Part shown: one piece after another, positions 25,054 through 32,414 of the stretch
Position numbering within the stretch: position 1 is the first letter of the stretch
Layout of the letters: the number at the start of each line of letters is the position of its first letter
Origin: JAXMHQ01 sp046346665
GTDB taxonomy: Bacteria; Verrucomicrobiota; Verrucomicrobiia; Limisphaerales; JAXMHQ01
NCBI GenBank assembly: GCA_046346665.1
Contig: JAXMHQ010000013.1
Span: forward strand, 51,607-115,606
Direction: 5' to 3'
DNA length: 64,000 nucleotides
Made by a program: the position numbers and the translations under genes
The notes under the pieces: generated by a model
What the model was told of the DNA's origin: nothing
Seen by the model: only the letters and a program-made list of their open reading frames with translations
Databases searched by the model: none

Positions 25054-26349
25054 TCACCCTGTCGCCAGGTTCCGCTCCACCATCGTCGCCGGGCGGTCCT
25101 GGGAGGCGTTGTCCACCCCCGGACCGGCGTGGACCCGGATCGGCTCGTAAAAGGTGTTCCGCTGGACCGGCTCCAGGCCGGTCTCACGGATCGCCTTCAC
25201 CATCTCCGCCTCGGTCTGCAACTGCGGCGTCGCCGCTCCTGCCATGTGAAAAATGTGCTCCTCGATGATCGTCCCGTGCAAATCGTCCGCCCCGTAACTC
25301 AATGCCACCTGCGCCAGCTTCATCCCAAGCCCCACCCAGTAAGCCGTGATATGATCAAAATTGTCCAAGTACAACCGGCTCACCGCAATCGTCCGCAACG
25401 CGTCAAATCCCGTCGGCGGATGTTCCACCGGGATGTCATTGTCCTCCGGCTGATACGGCAGCGGCACAAATCCCACAAATCCCCGCGTCTCGTCCTGCAA
25501 GGCCCTCAATTGCCTCAGGTGATCCACCCGGTCCGCGAGCGATTCCACATGCCCGAACAGCATCGTGCACGTGCTGCGCCCGCCCATCCGGTGCCAGGCC
25601 CGGTGCACGTCCAGGTATTCCTCGGCCGATTCCTTCCCGCGGGCGATCGCGCTGCGCACTTCCTTCCGGAAAATTTCCGCCCCGCCGCCCGTCAATGAAT
25701 CCAGCCCCGCCGATTTCAGTTCCGCCAGCACCTCCGGCACCGGCTTCCGCGCCAGCCACGCCAGGTGCAGAATTTCAATCGCCGTGAAACATTTCAACTG
25801 CAGCCGCGGCCCGGGCCTGGGTGGAGCGGGCAACTTGCCCGCCCCGGTCGGCAACCTGCCGACCGGACTGTCCGGCAGGTTGCCGGACATAACGGGCTGG
25901 TAGCCCGTTCCACCCGCTCCTGAGACAGCCGCTTCCGCATCCAATGCCCGCAGCGCCTTCAACATGTCAGTGTAATAACTGAAAGGCAGCGACGGATGCA
26001 GCCCGCCGACGATGTGCAGCTCCGTGATCCCCAGCTTCAAAGCCTCGCGCGCCTTGTCCACCATCTGCTCCACCGTCAGCTCAAAACCGTCCGCATCCCG
26101 CTTCTTCCGCGCGAACGAACAGAACTGGCAGCTCAGGATGCAATAATTGGAGTAATTGATGTAGCGATTGACAATGTAACTCGCCCTCGGACCCACCTTG
26201 CGCCGGCACGCCAGGTCCGCCATCGCCCCCAGCGCGTTCAAATCCCGGCTCTCCAGCAACCGCAACGCATCCGCCTCCGACAATCGCTCCCCCGCCGCGA
26301 CCTTGTCGTGCAAATCCCGCAAACGGCTGCGCTGGATCAGGAAATTCAT
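25054..26349 (-). CDS. mqnE: Aminofutalosine synthase MqnE (radical SAM) with an inserted palindrome-encoded segment
   Basis: The 431-residue enzyme has the radical-SAM CxxxCxxC motif in YCILSCQFCSFARK, then GITELHIVGGLHPSLPFSYY, FTAIEILHLAWLARK, LDSLTGGGAEIF and HVESLADRVDHL, which are diagnostic of MqnE. It adds an adenosyl radical to a chorismate-derived vinyl ether in the futalosine route to menaquinone. About 40 residues between MLKALRALDAE and LQLKCFTAIEI (GTGYQPVMSGNLPDSPVGRL... and onward) are absent from typical MqnE, where about 10 residues link these parts. They are encoded by a four-hairpin element at 25819-25915 that keeps the frame. The enzyme probably tolerates this as a surface loop. 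ATG at 26349 is preferred over TTG 26358. Confidence 0.92.
   Translation of the reverse strand: MNFLIQRSRLRDLHDKVAAGERLSEADALRLLESRDLNALGAMADLACRRKVGPRASYIVNRYINYSNYCILSCQFCSFARKKRDADGFELTVEQMVDKAREALKLGITELHIVGGLHPSLPFSYYTDMLKALRALDAEAAVSGAGGTGYQPVMSGNLPDSPVGRLPTGAGKLPAPPRPGPRLQLKCFTAIEILHLAWLARKPVPEVLAELKSAGLDSLTGGGAEIFRKEVRSAIARGKESAEEYLDVHRAWHRMGGRSTCTMLFGHVESLADRVDHLRQLRALQDETRGFVGFVPLPYQPEDNDIPVEHPPTGFDALRTIAVSRLYLDNFDHITAYWVGLGMKLAQVALSYGADDLHGTIIEEHIFHMAGAATPQLQTEAEMVKAIRETGLEPVQRNTFYEPIRVHAGPGVDNASQDRPATMVERNLATG
25819..25915. repeat. Four-hairpin composite palindrome inside mqnE
   Basis: Outer arms GGGTGGA (25819-25825) and TCCACCC (25909-25915) enclose four consecutive perfect hairpins, each with a three-base loop: GCGGGCA-ACT-TGCCCGC, CGGTCGGCA-ACC-TGCCGACCG, TGTCCGGCA-GGT-TGCCGGACA and AACGGGCT-GGT-AGCCCGTT. 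The arrangement, a closing stem around several arms, resembles a cloverleaf. It is translated without stops as part of MqnE. Confidence 0.9.
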
Positions 26350-26410
26350 TCCCGGCAAATTACCAGATCCCGGCCGATTCGCAAAGGGAACGAAGAAAGG
26401 GAAGAGTGCC

Positions 26411-26483
26411 CGCAGATCACGCAGATCACGCAGAAAACCCGAAGCTTAAAGTCTCCTGATCCGCGTGATCCGAGTGATCTGCA
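26411..26483. repeat. Inverted repeat, 'GCAGATCAC' family, copy 2
   Basis: CGCAGATCACGCAGATCACG (26411-26430) is inverted as CTGATCCGCGTGATCC... to CTGCAG at 26483. Same family as 936-995. It lies between the divergent mqnE and GH27 genes, where it could affect both promoters. Confidence 0.75.
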
Positions 26484-26562
26484 GCCACCCCGTGAACTCT
26501 CTTGCCTTGCCGCCGCATCTTGATCATTTTGAATGCAGCGGTTGAACCTCTCTCTACCAAAC

Positions 26563-27765
26563 ATGAAACGTATTCTCGCGCTGATCGTTCTCGGGCTCGC
26601 CTCCACGGGTTATTGCCAGAAATTCGAACAACTCGCCCTGACCCCGCCGATGGGCTGGAACAGCTGGAACAAGTTCGCCTGCGACGTGAACGAGGAACTC
26701 ATCCGGCAAACCGCCGATGCCATGGTCTCCAGCGGCATGAAAGACGCCGGTTACCAGTACATCAACATCGACGATTGCTGGCACGGCGAACGCGACGCCC
26801 AGGGATTCATCCACCCCGACCCGCAACGCTTTCCGTCCGGCATGAAGGCGCTGGCCGATTACGTTCATTCCAAGGGATTGAAAATCGGGATTTACTCCGA
26901 CGCCGGCTGGAAAACCTGCGGCGGCCGGCCCGGCGGGCGCGGCCATGAATTCCAGGACGCCCTGACCTACGCGGACTGGGGCATCGATTATCTCAAATAC
27001 GACTGGTGCAACGCCGAGGCGCTGAACGCCGAGGGCGCCTACCTGACCATGCGCAACGCGCTCTACGCCGCCGGACGGCCGATCGTGTTCAGCATCTGCG
27101 AATGGGGCGACAACAAACCCTGGAACTGGGCGCCCCGCATCGGCCACCTCTGGCGCACCACCGGCGACATCTTCTGCTGCTTCGATTGCGTCAAGAGCAA
27201 CGGCACCTGGAACGCCTGGGGCATCACCCATATCCTCGACATGCAGGATGGCCTTCGCATCTTCGCCGGGCCCGGACACTGGAACGATCCCGACATGCTC
27301 GAAGTTGGCAACGGCATGAGCCCGAGCGAAGACCGCGCCCATTTCTCGATGTGGTGCATGCTCGCCGCCCCGCTCATCGCGGGGAATGATCTCCGCAAAA
27401 TGAGCCCCGCCGTCCACGACACCCTCTGCAACAAAGACGCCATCGCCGTCGACCAGGACGCCCTCGGCATCCAGGGATTCCGCTACTCCGCCAAAGACGG
27501 CGTCGAAGTCTGGTTCAAACCGCTCTCCAACGACGACTGGGCCATGTGCATCCTGAATCGCACCAACACACCCGCCAAAGTCACGTTCGACTGGAAGAAG
27601 GAAAAGGTGAACGACACCTTCGCCAAACGCGCCGGCAACTTCGACACCACCGCCTACACGATCAAGGATCTCTGGACCAAGAAAGATCTCGGCACCACCC
27701 GCACGCCGCTCACAGCGGAAGTCCCCGGCCACGACGTCCTCATGGTCCGCCTGAGCAAACCTTAG
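26563..27765 (+). CDS. Secreted GH27 alpha-galactosidase
   Basis: From the ATG at 26563 the product is 400 residues with signal MKRILALIVLGLASTGYC. The GH27 barrel follows from the N-terminus: LALTPPMGWNSWNKFACDVNE, AGYQYINIDDCWHGERDAQGFIHPDPQRFPSGMKALADYVHSKGLKIGIYSDAG, WGIDYLKYDWCNAEA (catalytic nucleophile Asp in KYDWC), and FAGPGHWNDPDMLEVGNGMSPSEDRAHFSMWCMLAAPLIAGNDLR (acid/base Asp in the NDPDML segment). A short antiparallel beta domain ends the protein. GH27 enzymes release terminal alpha-galactose, here probably from galactomannan or other plant polymers. An ORF extension of ten codons upstream is not supported by a signal peptide. Confidence 0.95.
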   Translation: MKRILALIVLGLASTGYCQKFEQLALTPPMGWNSWNKFACDVNEELIRQTADAMVSSGMKDAGYQYINIDDCWHGERDAQGFIHPDPQRFPSGMKALADYVHSKGLKIGIYSDAGWKTCGGRPGGRGHEFQDALTYADWGIDYLKYDWCNAEALNAEGAYLTMRNALYAAGRPIVFSICEWGDNKPWNWAPRIGHLWRTTGDIFCCFDCVKSNGTWNAWGITHILDMQDGLRIFAGPGHWNDPDMLEVGNGMSPSEDRAHFSMWCMLAAPLIAGNDLRKMSPAVHDTLCNKDAIAVDQDALGIQGFRYSAKDGVEVWFKPLSNDDWAMCILNRTNTPAKVTFDWKKEKVNDTFAKRAGNFDTTAYTIKDLWTKKDLGTTRTPLTAEVPGHDVLMVRLSKP

Positions 27766-27804
27766 CGGGTCACGGACGGGCTTCGAATGAATACTTGTCT
27801 TCAT

Positions 27805-27876
27805 GGGAGGGACGGCGTCCCCGCCGTCCCAAACTGCGCACCGGATGTTAGGGCCGGCGAGGACGCCGGCCCTCCC
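27805..27876. repeat. Two-hairpin composite palindrome
   Basis: Outer GGGAGGG (27805-27811) and CCCTCCC (27870-27876) enclose GGGACGGCG-TCCC-CGCCGTCCC and AGGGCCGGCG-AGGA-CGCCGGCCCT. A broken half-copy (AGGGCCGGCGAGGACG) lies at about 60290. It sits 40 bases past the GH27 stop and within the longest reading of the next ORF. Confidence 0.85.
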
Positions 27877-27903
27877 GAACGCATCCATCCGCCGCGCCTG
27901 TCC

Positions 27904-28776
27904 GTGGCGAAGCCGGCCCGGGTCGTTGCGGTGGCTTCAGCCCTGCTCTCCGCGGGAATTCTTGCCGCCGCAGCCCAACCCTCGCCGCCGGTGCTCCACC
28001 TCTGGACCAACGGCGCGCCCGGGTTCGAAAACCGCCGCGACGAACCCGAGCTCGCCCGCGATTACTGGGTCCGCAACATCCACAACCCGTCCATCACCGT
28101 CTTCCTGCCGCCGAAGGAAAAGGCCAACGGCGCCGCCGTCCTCATCTGCCCCGGCGGCGGCCATCGCGAACTCGTGTTCAACGCTGAAGGTGTCGAACCC
28201 GCCCGCTTCTTCAACGACCTCGGCGTCGCCGCCTTCGTGCTCAAGTACCGCCTCGCCCGCGAGGAGGGATCCCCCTACTCCATCGACCGGGAAGCGCTCC
28301 AGGACGCTCAACGCGCCCTGCGCCTCATCCGCAGCCGCGCCCCCGAATGGAACCTCGACCCGCATCGCATCGGCATCATGGGCTGGTCCGCCGGCGGCGA
28401 ATTGGTGGATCTCCTCGTCTATCATCCCGCGGAAGGACGCGCAGACGCGCCGGACCCCGTGGATCGTGTGAGTTGCCGTCCGGATTTTCAGATCCTCATT
28501 TATCCGGGCCCGCTGGGCGCGCCAGACTCGGTCCCCACCAACACGCCGCCCGCATTCATGCTCGCCGCCAATGACGACACGGTTCCTTCGCAGACGATCG
28601 TGAAGCTCCTGGAGGAATTCCGGAAATCAAACGTGCCGGTGGAAGTTCACCTTTACGCCCAGGGCAGCCACGCCTTCAACATGGGCAACCGGTCGAAATT
28701 GAAATCCATCCACGACTGGCCCAACCGCCTGGCGAATTGGATGGCCGACAACCGGATCCTCAACCCGGCTCCGTAA
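27904..28776 (+). CDS. Secreted alpha/beta-hydrolase esterase (BD-FAE/acetylesterase-like)
   Basis: An exported esterase of about 290 residues. The signal VAKPARVVAVASALLSAGILAAAA suggests the GTG at 27904 as start; an ATG at 27787 is in frame, but its extra 39 residues translate the two-hairpin repeat. The hydrolase fold shows AAVLICPGGGHRELVFNAEG (oxyanion GGG), HRIGIMGWSAGGELV (nucleophile Ser in GWSAGG), FMLAANDDTVPSQ (Asp) and LYAQGSHAFNMGN (His). This matches the family of acetylxylan and feruloyl esterases often found with hemicellulases. It lies among GH27 and CE7 genes, so deacylation of xylan or mannan is likely. No clear ribosome-binding site. Confidence 0.8.
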   Translation: MAKPARVVAVASALLSAGILAAAAQPSPPVLHLWTNGAPGFENRRDEPELARDYWVRNIHNPSITVFLPPKEKANGAAVLICPGGGHRELVFNAEGVEPARFFNDLGVAAFVLKYRLAREEGSPYSIDREALQDAQRALRLIRSRAPEWNLDPHRIGIMGWSAGGELVDLLVYHPAEGRADAPDPVDRVSCRPDFQILIYPGPLGAPDSVPTNTPPAFMLAANDDTVPSQTIVKLLEEFRKSNVPVEVHLYAQGSHAFNMGNRSKLKSIHDWPNRLANWMADNRILNPAP

Positions 28777-28779
28777 GGA

Positions 28780-28863
28780 CTGGAGTCTTGGAGTCCTGGA
28801 GTTGTGGAGTGCTGCAGGGACCGCCACTCCTTCACTCCGTTACTCCACTACTCCATTACTCCA
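28780..28863. repeat. 'TGGAGT/ACTCCA' inverted repeat at a 3' end
   Basis: Stepped TGGAGT units (28781-28810) face stepped ACTCC units (28825-28863). The stop codon of the minus-strand CE7 gene (28856-28858) lies inside the right half, so the repeat supplies its last codons. Confidence 0.7.
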
Positions 28864-30163
28864 ATCCCCCGCTCTTAACAGGCGCAGCCTTCCCTTGCAC
28901 CAGCGCTCCCAGCCAGTCGCCGTAGCAGCGCGTGTTGTAGGCGGCCTGGGTGCCGTGTTCGTCCTGGTGGCCCGAGTGCGGCATCAGGATCACTTCCTTC
29001 GGCCCGCGAATCTGGTTGGCCGCAGCCATGATCCCGGCCGCGGGACAGACATCGTCGATCAAGCCCGCCCCGATCAGCACCGGGCATCGAATGGACGGGG
29101 TGAAATTGGCCACATCATAATAGCGGCTCGCTTCCCGGACCTTTTCAGGATCCTTTCCGGCCGTGTTGGAATACCATTGCGGCCACCCGCCCTTCCGGCC
29201 GGACTTGGGCCCCAGCATGTCGCACCCTGCGGGCACGCAAGCCAGCGCGGCGGTGAACTTCGGGTAAATCGCAGCCGTCACCAGCGTCTGCATCCCCCCC
29301 TGGCTGCCACCCATCACGACCAGCGTCTTGCCATCCCAATCGTCCCGGTGCGCCAGGTAATCCGCCGCGCGATAGCAGGACAGGTACATCCGCAGATAGT
29401 AACTGGTCTCGCGGTCGTCATTGCCGATGTTCCAGTAGTTCTTCAAAGGTCCCGCCGCCTGTTCCTTGTAAAATGATTCCGGCTTGTCGAACGGCAGGTC
29501 GTGCGGCTCGATGTTCAGGACCAGCCACCCGTCCGCCGCGCGATCGGTCACCCAGCTTTGCTGCAGCCCGTACACCCCGGCCCATTGAACAATCAGCAAC
29601 GCCGGGAATTTGGAACCGGTTCGCGGACGCGCGAGCTGGCCGTAAATGTGCGAGCCCCGGATGTTGTCCATCGTGATTTTCCAATACGACAGGTTGGTTT
29701 TCGCAGTCGCCGCTTCCTCCAGTTGCGCATTCACCGGGATCTGTGCCAGGTCGTTGATTTTCCCCGCCCAAAACGCGTCAAAATCGGCCGGTCTCGATGC
29801 GGACAGCGAAATCTCTCCAGGGGACACAATCAATCCGGCGAGCGCGCGGCAAGGGGAGCCGTTGGTCCATTTAAATTCCCCCAGCACGGTTCCGGCTTCC
29901 GGCAGCGGCGTCGTCAGGGTCGCCATCCCGTTGCTGAATTGCAGTTCACCCCTGGACAGTTCCATCCACTGCCCTTTCATCAGCCGGTAATGAACCGGCG
30001 CCGTGTTGGTCTCGCCGTCCCATTTCACGGTCCAGTGCGCCGTCTCGCCGACCCGGTAGACGCCATTGGTGTGGTCCAGTTCAACCACCAGCGGCGCGCC
30101 CACAAGCGGCATCCGCAGCGCCACCGCCACCGCCAGCAACATTCCTCCGGTTTTCAAGTTCAT
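28856..30163 (-). CDS. Secreted acetyl xylan esterase, CE7-like
   Basis: The 435-residue protein has a signal peptide (MNLKTGGMLLAVAVALRMPLVGA) and an N-terminal beta-sandwich (about 30-140). The CE7/AXE1 alpha/beta-hydrolase domain follows: RPADFDAFWAGKINDLAQIPVNAQ, YWKITMDNIRGSHIYGQLARP, VVMGGSQGGMQTLVTAAIYP (nucleophile Ser in GGSQGG), CPVLIGAGLIDDVCPAAG (Asp) and LMPHSGHQDEHG (His). CE7 enzymes remove acetyl groups from xylo-oligosaccharides and cephalosporins. The neighbouring esterase on the other strand suggests joint action on acetylated hemicellulose. The last residues (GGLE) are encoded by the adjacent repeat. Confidence 0.9.
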   Translation of the reverse strand: MNLKTGGMLLAVAVALRMPLVGAPLVVELDHTNGVYRVGETAHWTVKWDGETNTAPVHYRLMKGQWMELSRGELQFSNGMATLTTPLPEAGTVLGEFKWTNGSPCRALAGLIVSPGEISLSASRPADFDAFWAGKINDLAQIPVNAQLEEAATAKTNLSYWKITMDNIRGSHIYGQLARPRTGSKFPALLIVQWAGVYGLQQSWVTDRAADGWLVLNIEPHDLPFDKPESFYKEQAAGPLKNYWNIGNDDRETSYYLRMYLSCYRAADYLAHRDDWDGKTLVVMGGSQGGMQTLVTAAIYPKFTAALACVPAGCDMLGPKSGRKGGWPQWYSNTAGKDPEKVREASRYYDVANFTPSIRCPVLIGAGLIDDVCPAAGIMAAANQIRGPKEVILMPHSGHQDEHGTQAAYNTRCYGDWLGALVQGKAAPVKSGGLE

Positions 30164-30222
30164 CCAGGAATCCTAGAGCAGCCGCGAAGATTTCAAAATA
30201 GGAATCCGTCGAGCCAGCCCCC

Positions 30223-30250
30223 CGTAGCCGCAATCGTCAGATTGCGGTTC
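30223..30250. repeat. 'GTAGCCGCGATCGTCAGATC' family, single copy
   Basis: GTAGCCGCAATCGTCAGATT followed by GCGGTTCC is a single hairpin of the family seen at 1475, 24965 and 60321. It lies in the spacer between the divergent CE7 and PfkB genes. Confidence 0.7.
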
Positions 30251-30310
30251 CCCCTTGAGGAATCCACTTCTCCGCCGGCGAGTTCCGGATACACTGCCCC
30301 GGCAACATTG

Positions 30311-31258
30311 ATGAACCCGCTCAACCTGCTCTGCCTCGGCACCACGCCCGCCGCCCAGCGGGTCATGGTCTTCCGCAAACTCTCCCTCGACGCCGTCAAC
30401 CGCGCCGCGTCCACCCTCGACGGAGCCGCCGGAAAATCCATCAACGTCGCCAAAGTCCTCCAATCCCTCGGCGAACACCCGGTCGCCATCGGCTTTCTCG
30501 GCGGCGACCGAGGCGATTTCATCCGCGCCCGCCTCGCCGAAGCCGGCATCGAACACGAATTCGTGACCGTCTCCACCCGCACCCGGCAATGCGTCACCGT
30601 CATCGACGAGTCCGCCGGCACGCAAACCGAATTGGTCGAGGAAAGCGCGGCCGTCCGCGCGCCGGACGTCACCGCGTTGCTTGACGTCCTTCGACGCCGA
30701 TTGCCTGCGGCCCGGGCGCTCATTCTCTCCGGCACCGTCGCGCCCGGCTGCCCGCCGGATTTCTATCATCAATGCGCCGTTCTTGCGTGCGAAGCGGGCG
30801 TACCCGCAATCCTCGACGCCCAGGGCCCGGCCCTGTTCGGCGCCTTGCCGGCCAAGCCGTGGCTTGTCAAACCCAACCGTGCCGAGCTCGCCGCCTCATT
30901 CCAACGGCCGTTGCCCGATGACGCATCGGTTCGACGGGCCATGCGGGAACTGCACGAAGGCGGGGCGGCACAGGTGGTGATCACGGACGGGAAAAAACCG
31001 GCGCTGGCCACGGACGGCCGCCGCTCCTGGAAAATCTTCGCGCCCGAAATTCAGGCGGTGAACCCGATCGGCTCCGGCGACGCCTTCACCGCCGCGCTGT
31101 CGAGCCGACTGTTGCACGGGGACGACCTCGGCGCAGCCTGCCGCTGGGCCTGTGCCGCCGGCGCCGCCAACGCGCTCACCCTCATGGCCGGTGAAATCGA
31201 CCCCGCCGAGGTGCCCCGCCTCGCCGGCGCTGTGCGAGTGGAATTGCAGAAACCGTAG
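30311..31258 (+). CDS. PfkB-family kinase, 1-phosphofructokinase/tagatose-6-phosphate kinase type
   Basis: A 315-residue cytoplasmic sugar kinase: MNPLNLLCLGTTPAAQRVMVF, GAAGKSINVAKVLQSLGEHPVAIGFLGG (substrate-binding GxxN-type loop), LPAKPWLVKPNRAELAASF, and INPIGSGDAFTAAL-type signature (AVNPIGSGDAFTAALSSRLL), in which GSGDA carries the catalytic Asp and anion hole. The family phosphorylates fructose 1-phosphate, fructose 6-phosphate or tagatose 6-phosphate at the C1 or C6 hydroxyl. It stands alone, with no PTS gene nearby, so the substrate is open. A longer reading starts at 29501 but its extra part overlaps the CE7 gene on the other strand. Confidence 0.85.
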   Translation: MNPLNLLCLGTTPAAQRVMVFRKLSLDAVNRAASTLDGAAGKSINVAKVLQSLGEHPVAIGFLGGDRGDFIRARLAEAGIEHEFVTVSTRTRQCVTVIDESAGTQTELVEESAAVRAPDVTALLDVLRRRLPAARALILSGTVAPGCPPDFYHQCAVLACEAGVPAILDAQGPALFGALPAKPWLVKPNRAELAASFQRPLPDDASVRRAMRELHEGGAAQVVITDGKKPALATDGRRSWKIFAPEIQAVNPIGSGDAFTAALSSRLLHGDDLGAACRWACAAGAANALTLMAGEIDPAEVPRLAGAVRVELQKP

Positions 31259-31356
31259 GAGTCGAGGTCACGAGACTCCATTCTTGGCCCGCGCGACTTT
31301 CCCTCCGCGTCCCCGAATAGCCAGAGACTCTTTACGTCATCTACTACCAGGAGATT

Positions 31357-32226
31357 TTATCGCGGCTCCGCGGCCGGGGCCGCAAAACTCATCAGGTTCA
31401 ACCGCACAAACACCGGCCGCAACAGGTCCGCCCACTCCGCGTAACCGGCCGCGTTCGGGTGCAGCAAATCGGGAAACTCCGACACCTTCGCGTCCCCGTT
31501 CTCATCCGCAAACGGCGTCCAGGTGTCCACCATCGTCACCTGCGGATCCGATTTCGCCAGGTCCATGTAAAGCGCGTTGAGTTGGGTGATTTTCCCCTTC
31601 GGCCGATGCTTGCTCGCGGAACTCGGAAACACACGGCACAGGATGATCGGCATGTTCGGATCCGCCGCCTTCAGTTGCGCCAGGATCAATTTCATGTTGT
31701 CCGCGATCGTCTCCGGGTCGGCCTCCTCCTCGATGTCGTTGGTCCCGATCAGGATCACCACCGCGCGCGGGTGCAGATCGATCACGTCCTCTTTCAGCCG
31801 GATCAGCACGCCGCGGGACGTGTCGCCACTGATGCCGCGATTCGCCACTTTCAATCCCGGAAAACTGTTGCCCATCGTGTCGCCCCAGCCTTGCGTGATG
31901 GAATCGCCAACGAACACCACCGCGCCCTGGTCCTGCCCCACGCGGCCAGCCCACGCCACCCGCCGCGTGCGCCACAAATTCTTGAACCAATCGTAGCGCC
32001 GGATCGGCCCCGCCCCCGGAAGGCCCGCGTCCGTCTCGGGCAACTTGCCGACCGCCGGAACGTCGGCATCGGCAGGCTTCGGCACGACCGGCGCCGGCGT
32101 TGCCACTGCCACAGGCCGCGATGCGGGTGCCGTCACGGCTTTGGATGCCGGTGGAGTTTGCGTGGAACACGAAACCGCCAGCAACATGCAGACCGCTCCA
32201 AAAAGATGACCAAGGGATCGTTTCAT
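31357..32226 (-). CDS. SGNH/GDSL-hydrolase lipoprotein
   Basis: From the ATG at 32226 the protein has 289 residues and a lipoprotein signal (MKRSLGHLFGAVCMLLAVSC, Cys20). A Pro/Ala-rich linker (21-60) leads to an SGNH domain: GAVVFVGDSITQGWGD (block I, nucleophile Ser), FPGLKVANRGISGDTSRGVL (block II, Gly), VVILIGTNDIEEEAD (block III, Asn) and FPDLLHPNAAGYAEWA (block V, Asp and His). This layout is that of GDSL esterases that cut acetyl groups from glycans or act on lysophospholipids. It would be anchored facing the periplasm. A 26-base palindrome lies about 100 bases upstream. Substrate unknown. Confidence 0.88.
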   Translation of the reverse strand: MKRSLGHLFGAVCMLLAVSCSTQTPPASKAVTAPASRPVAVATPAPVVPKPADADVPAVGKLPETDAGLPGAGPIRRYDWFKNLWRTRRVAWAGRVGQDQGAVVFVGDSITQGWGDTMGNSFPGLKVANRGISGDTSRGVLIRLKEDVIDLHPRAVVILIGTNDIEEEADPETIADNMKLILAQLKAADPNMPIILCRVFPSSASKHRPKGKITQLNALYMDLAKSDPQVTMVDTWTPFADENGDAKVSEFPDLLHPNAAGYAEWADLLRPVFVRLNLMSFAAPAAEPR

Positions 32227-32321
32227 ATGAACCGCCGCATCATGAACTCCCACCCGCCCGGAATCAACCCCCGCCGTCACCGCACCCGTCCACCCCTGTA
32301 TCGATTGACTGCCCCTGCGAA

Positions 32322-32347
32322 CTTTGTGTCGTACGTACGACATAAAG
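32322..32347. promoter_or_regulatory. 26-bp palindrome upstream of the SGNH gene
   Basis: TGTCGTACGTACGACA (32327-32342) is a perfect 16-base palindrome, extended by CTTT and AAAG after one unpaired position on each side. It has the size and symmetry of an operator for a dimeric regulator, about 100 bases before the minus-strand SGNH gene. No regulator is identified. Confidence 0.5.
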
Positions 32348-32414
32348 GTTGCAGCCTGAAAACTGCGGAAAACGATTCGCACGCTTGGAATACGGCAGAC
32401 GCGGTGCGACGGTC

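Noticed and set aside
26554..27888. 444-codon open frame on the minus strand
   Set aside because: Mirrors the GH27 gene, whose catalytic motifs are clear on the plus strand.
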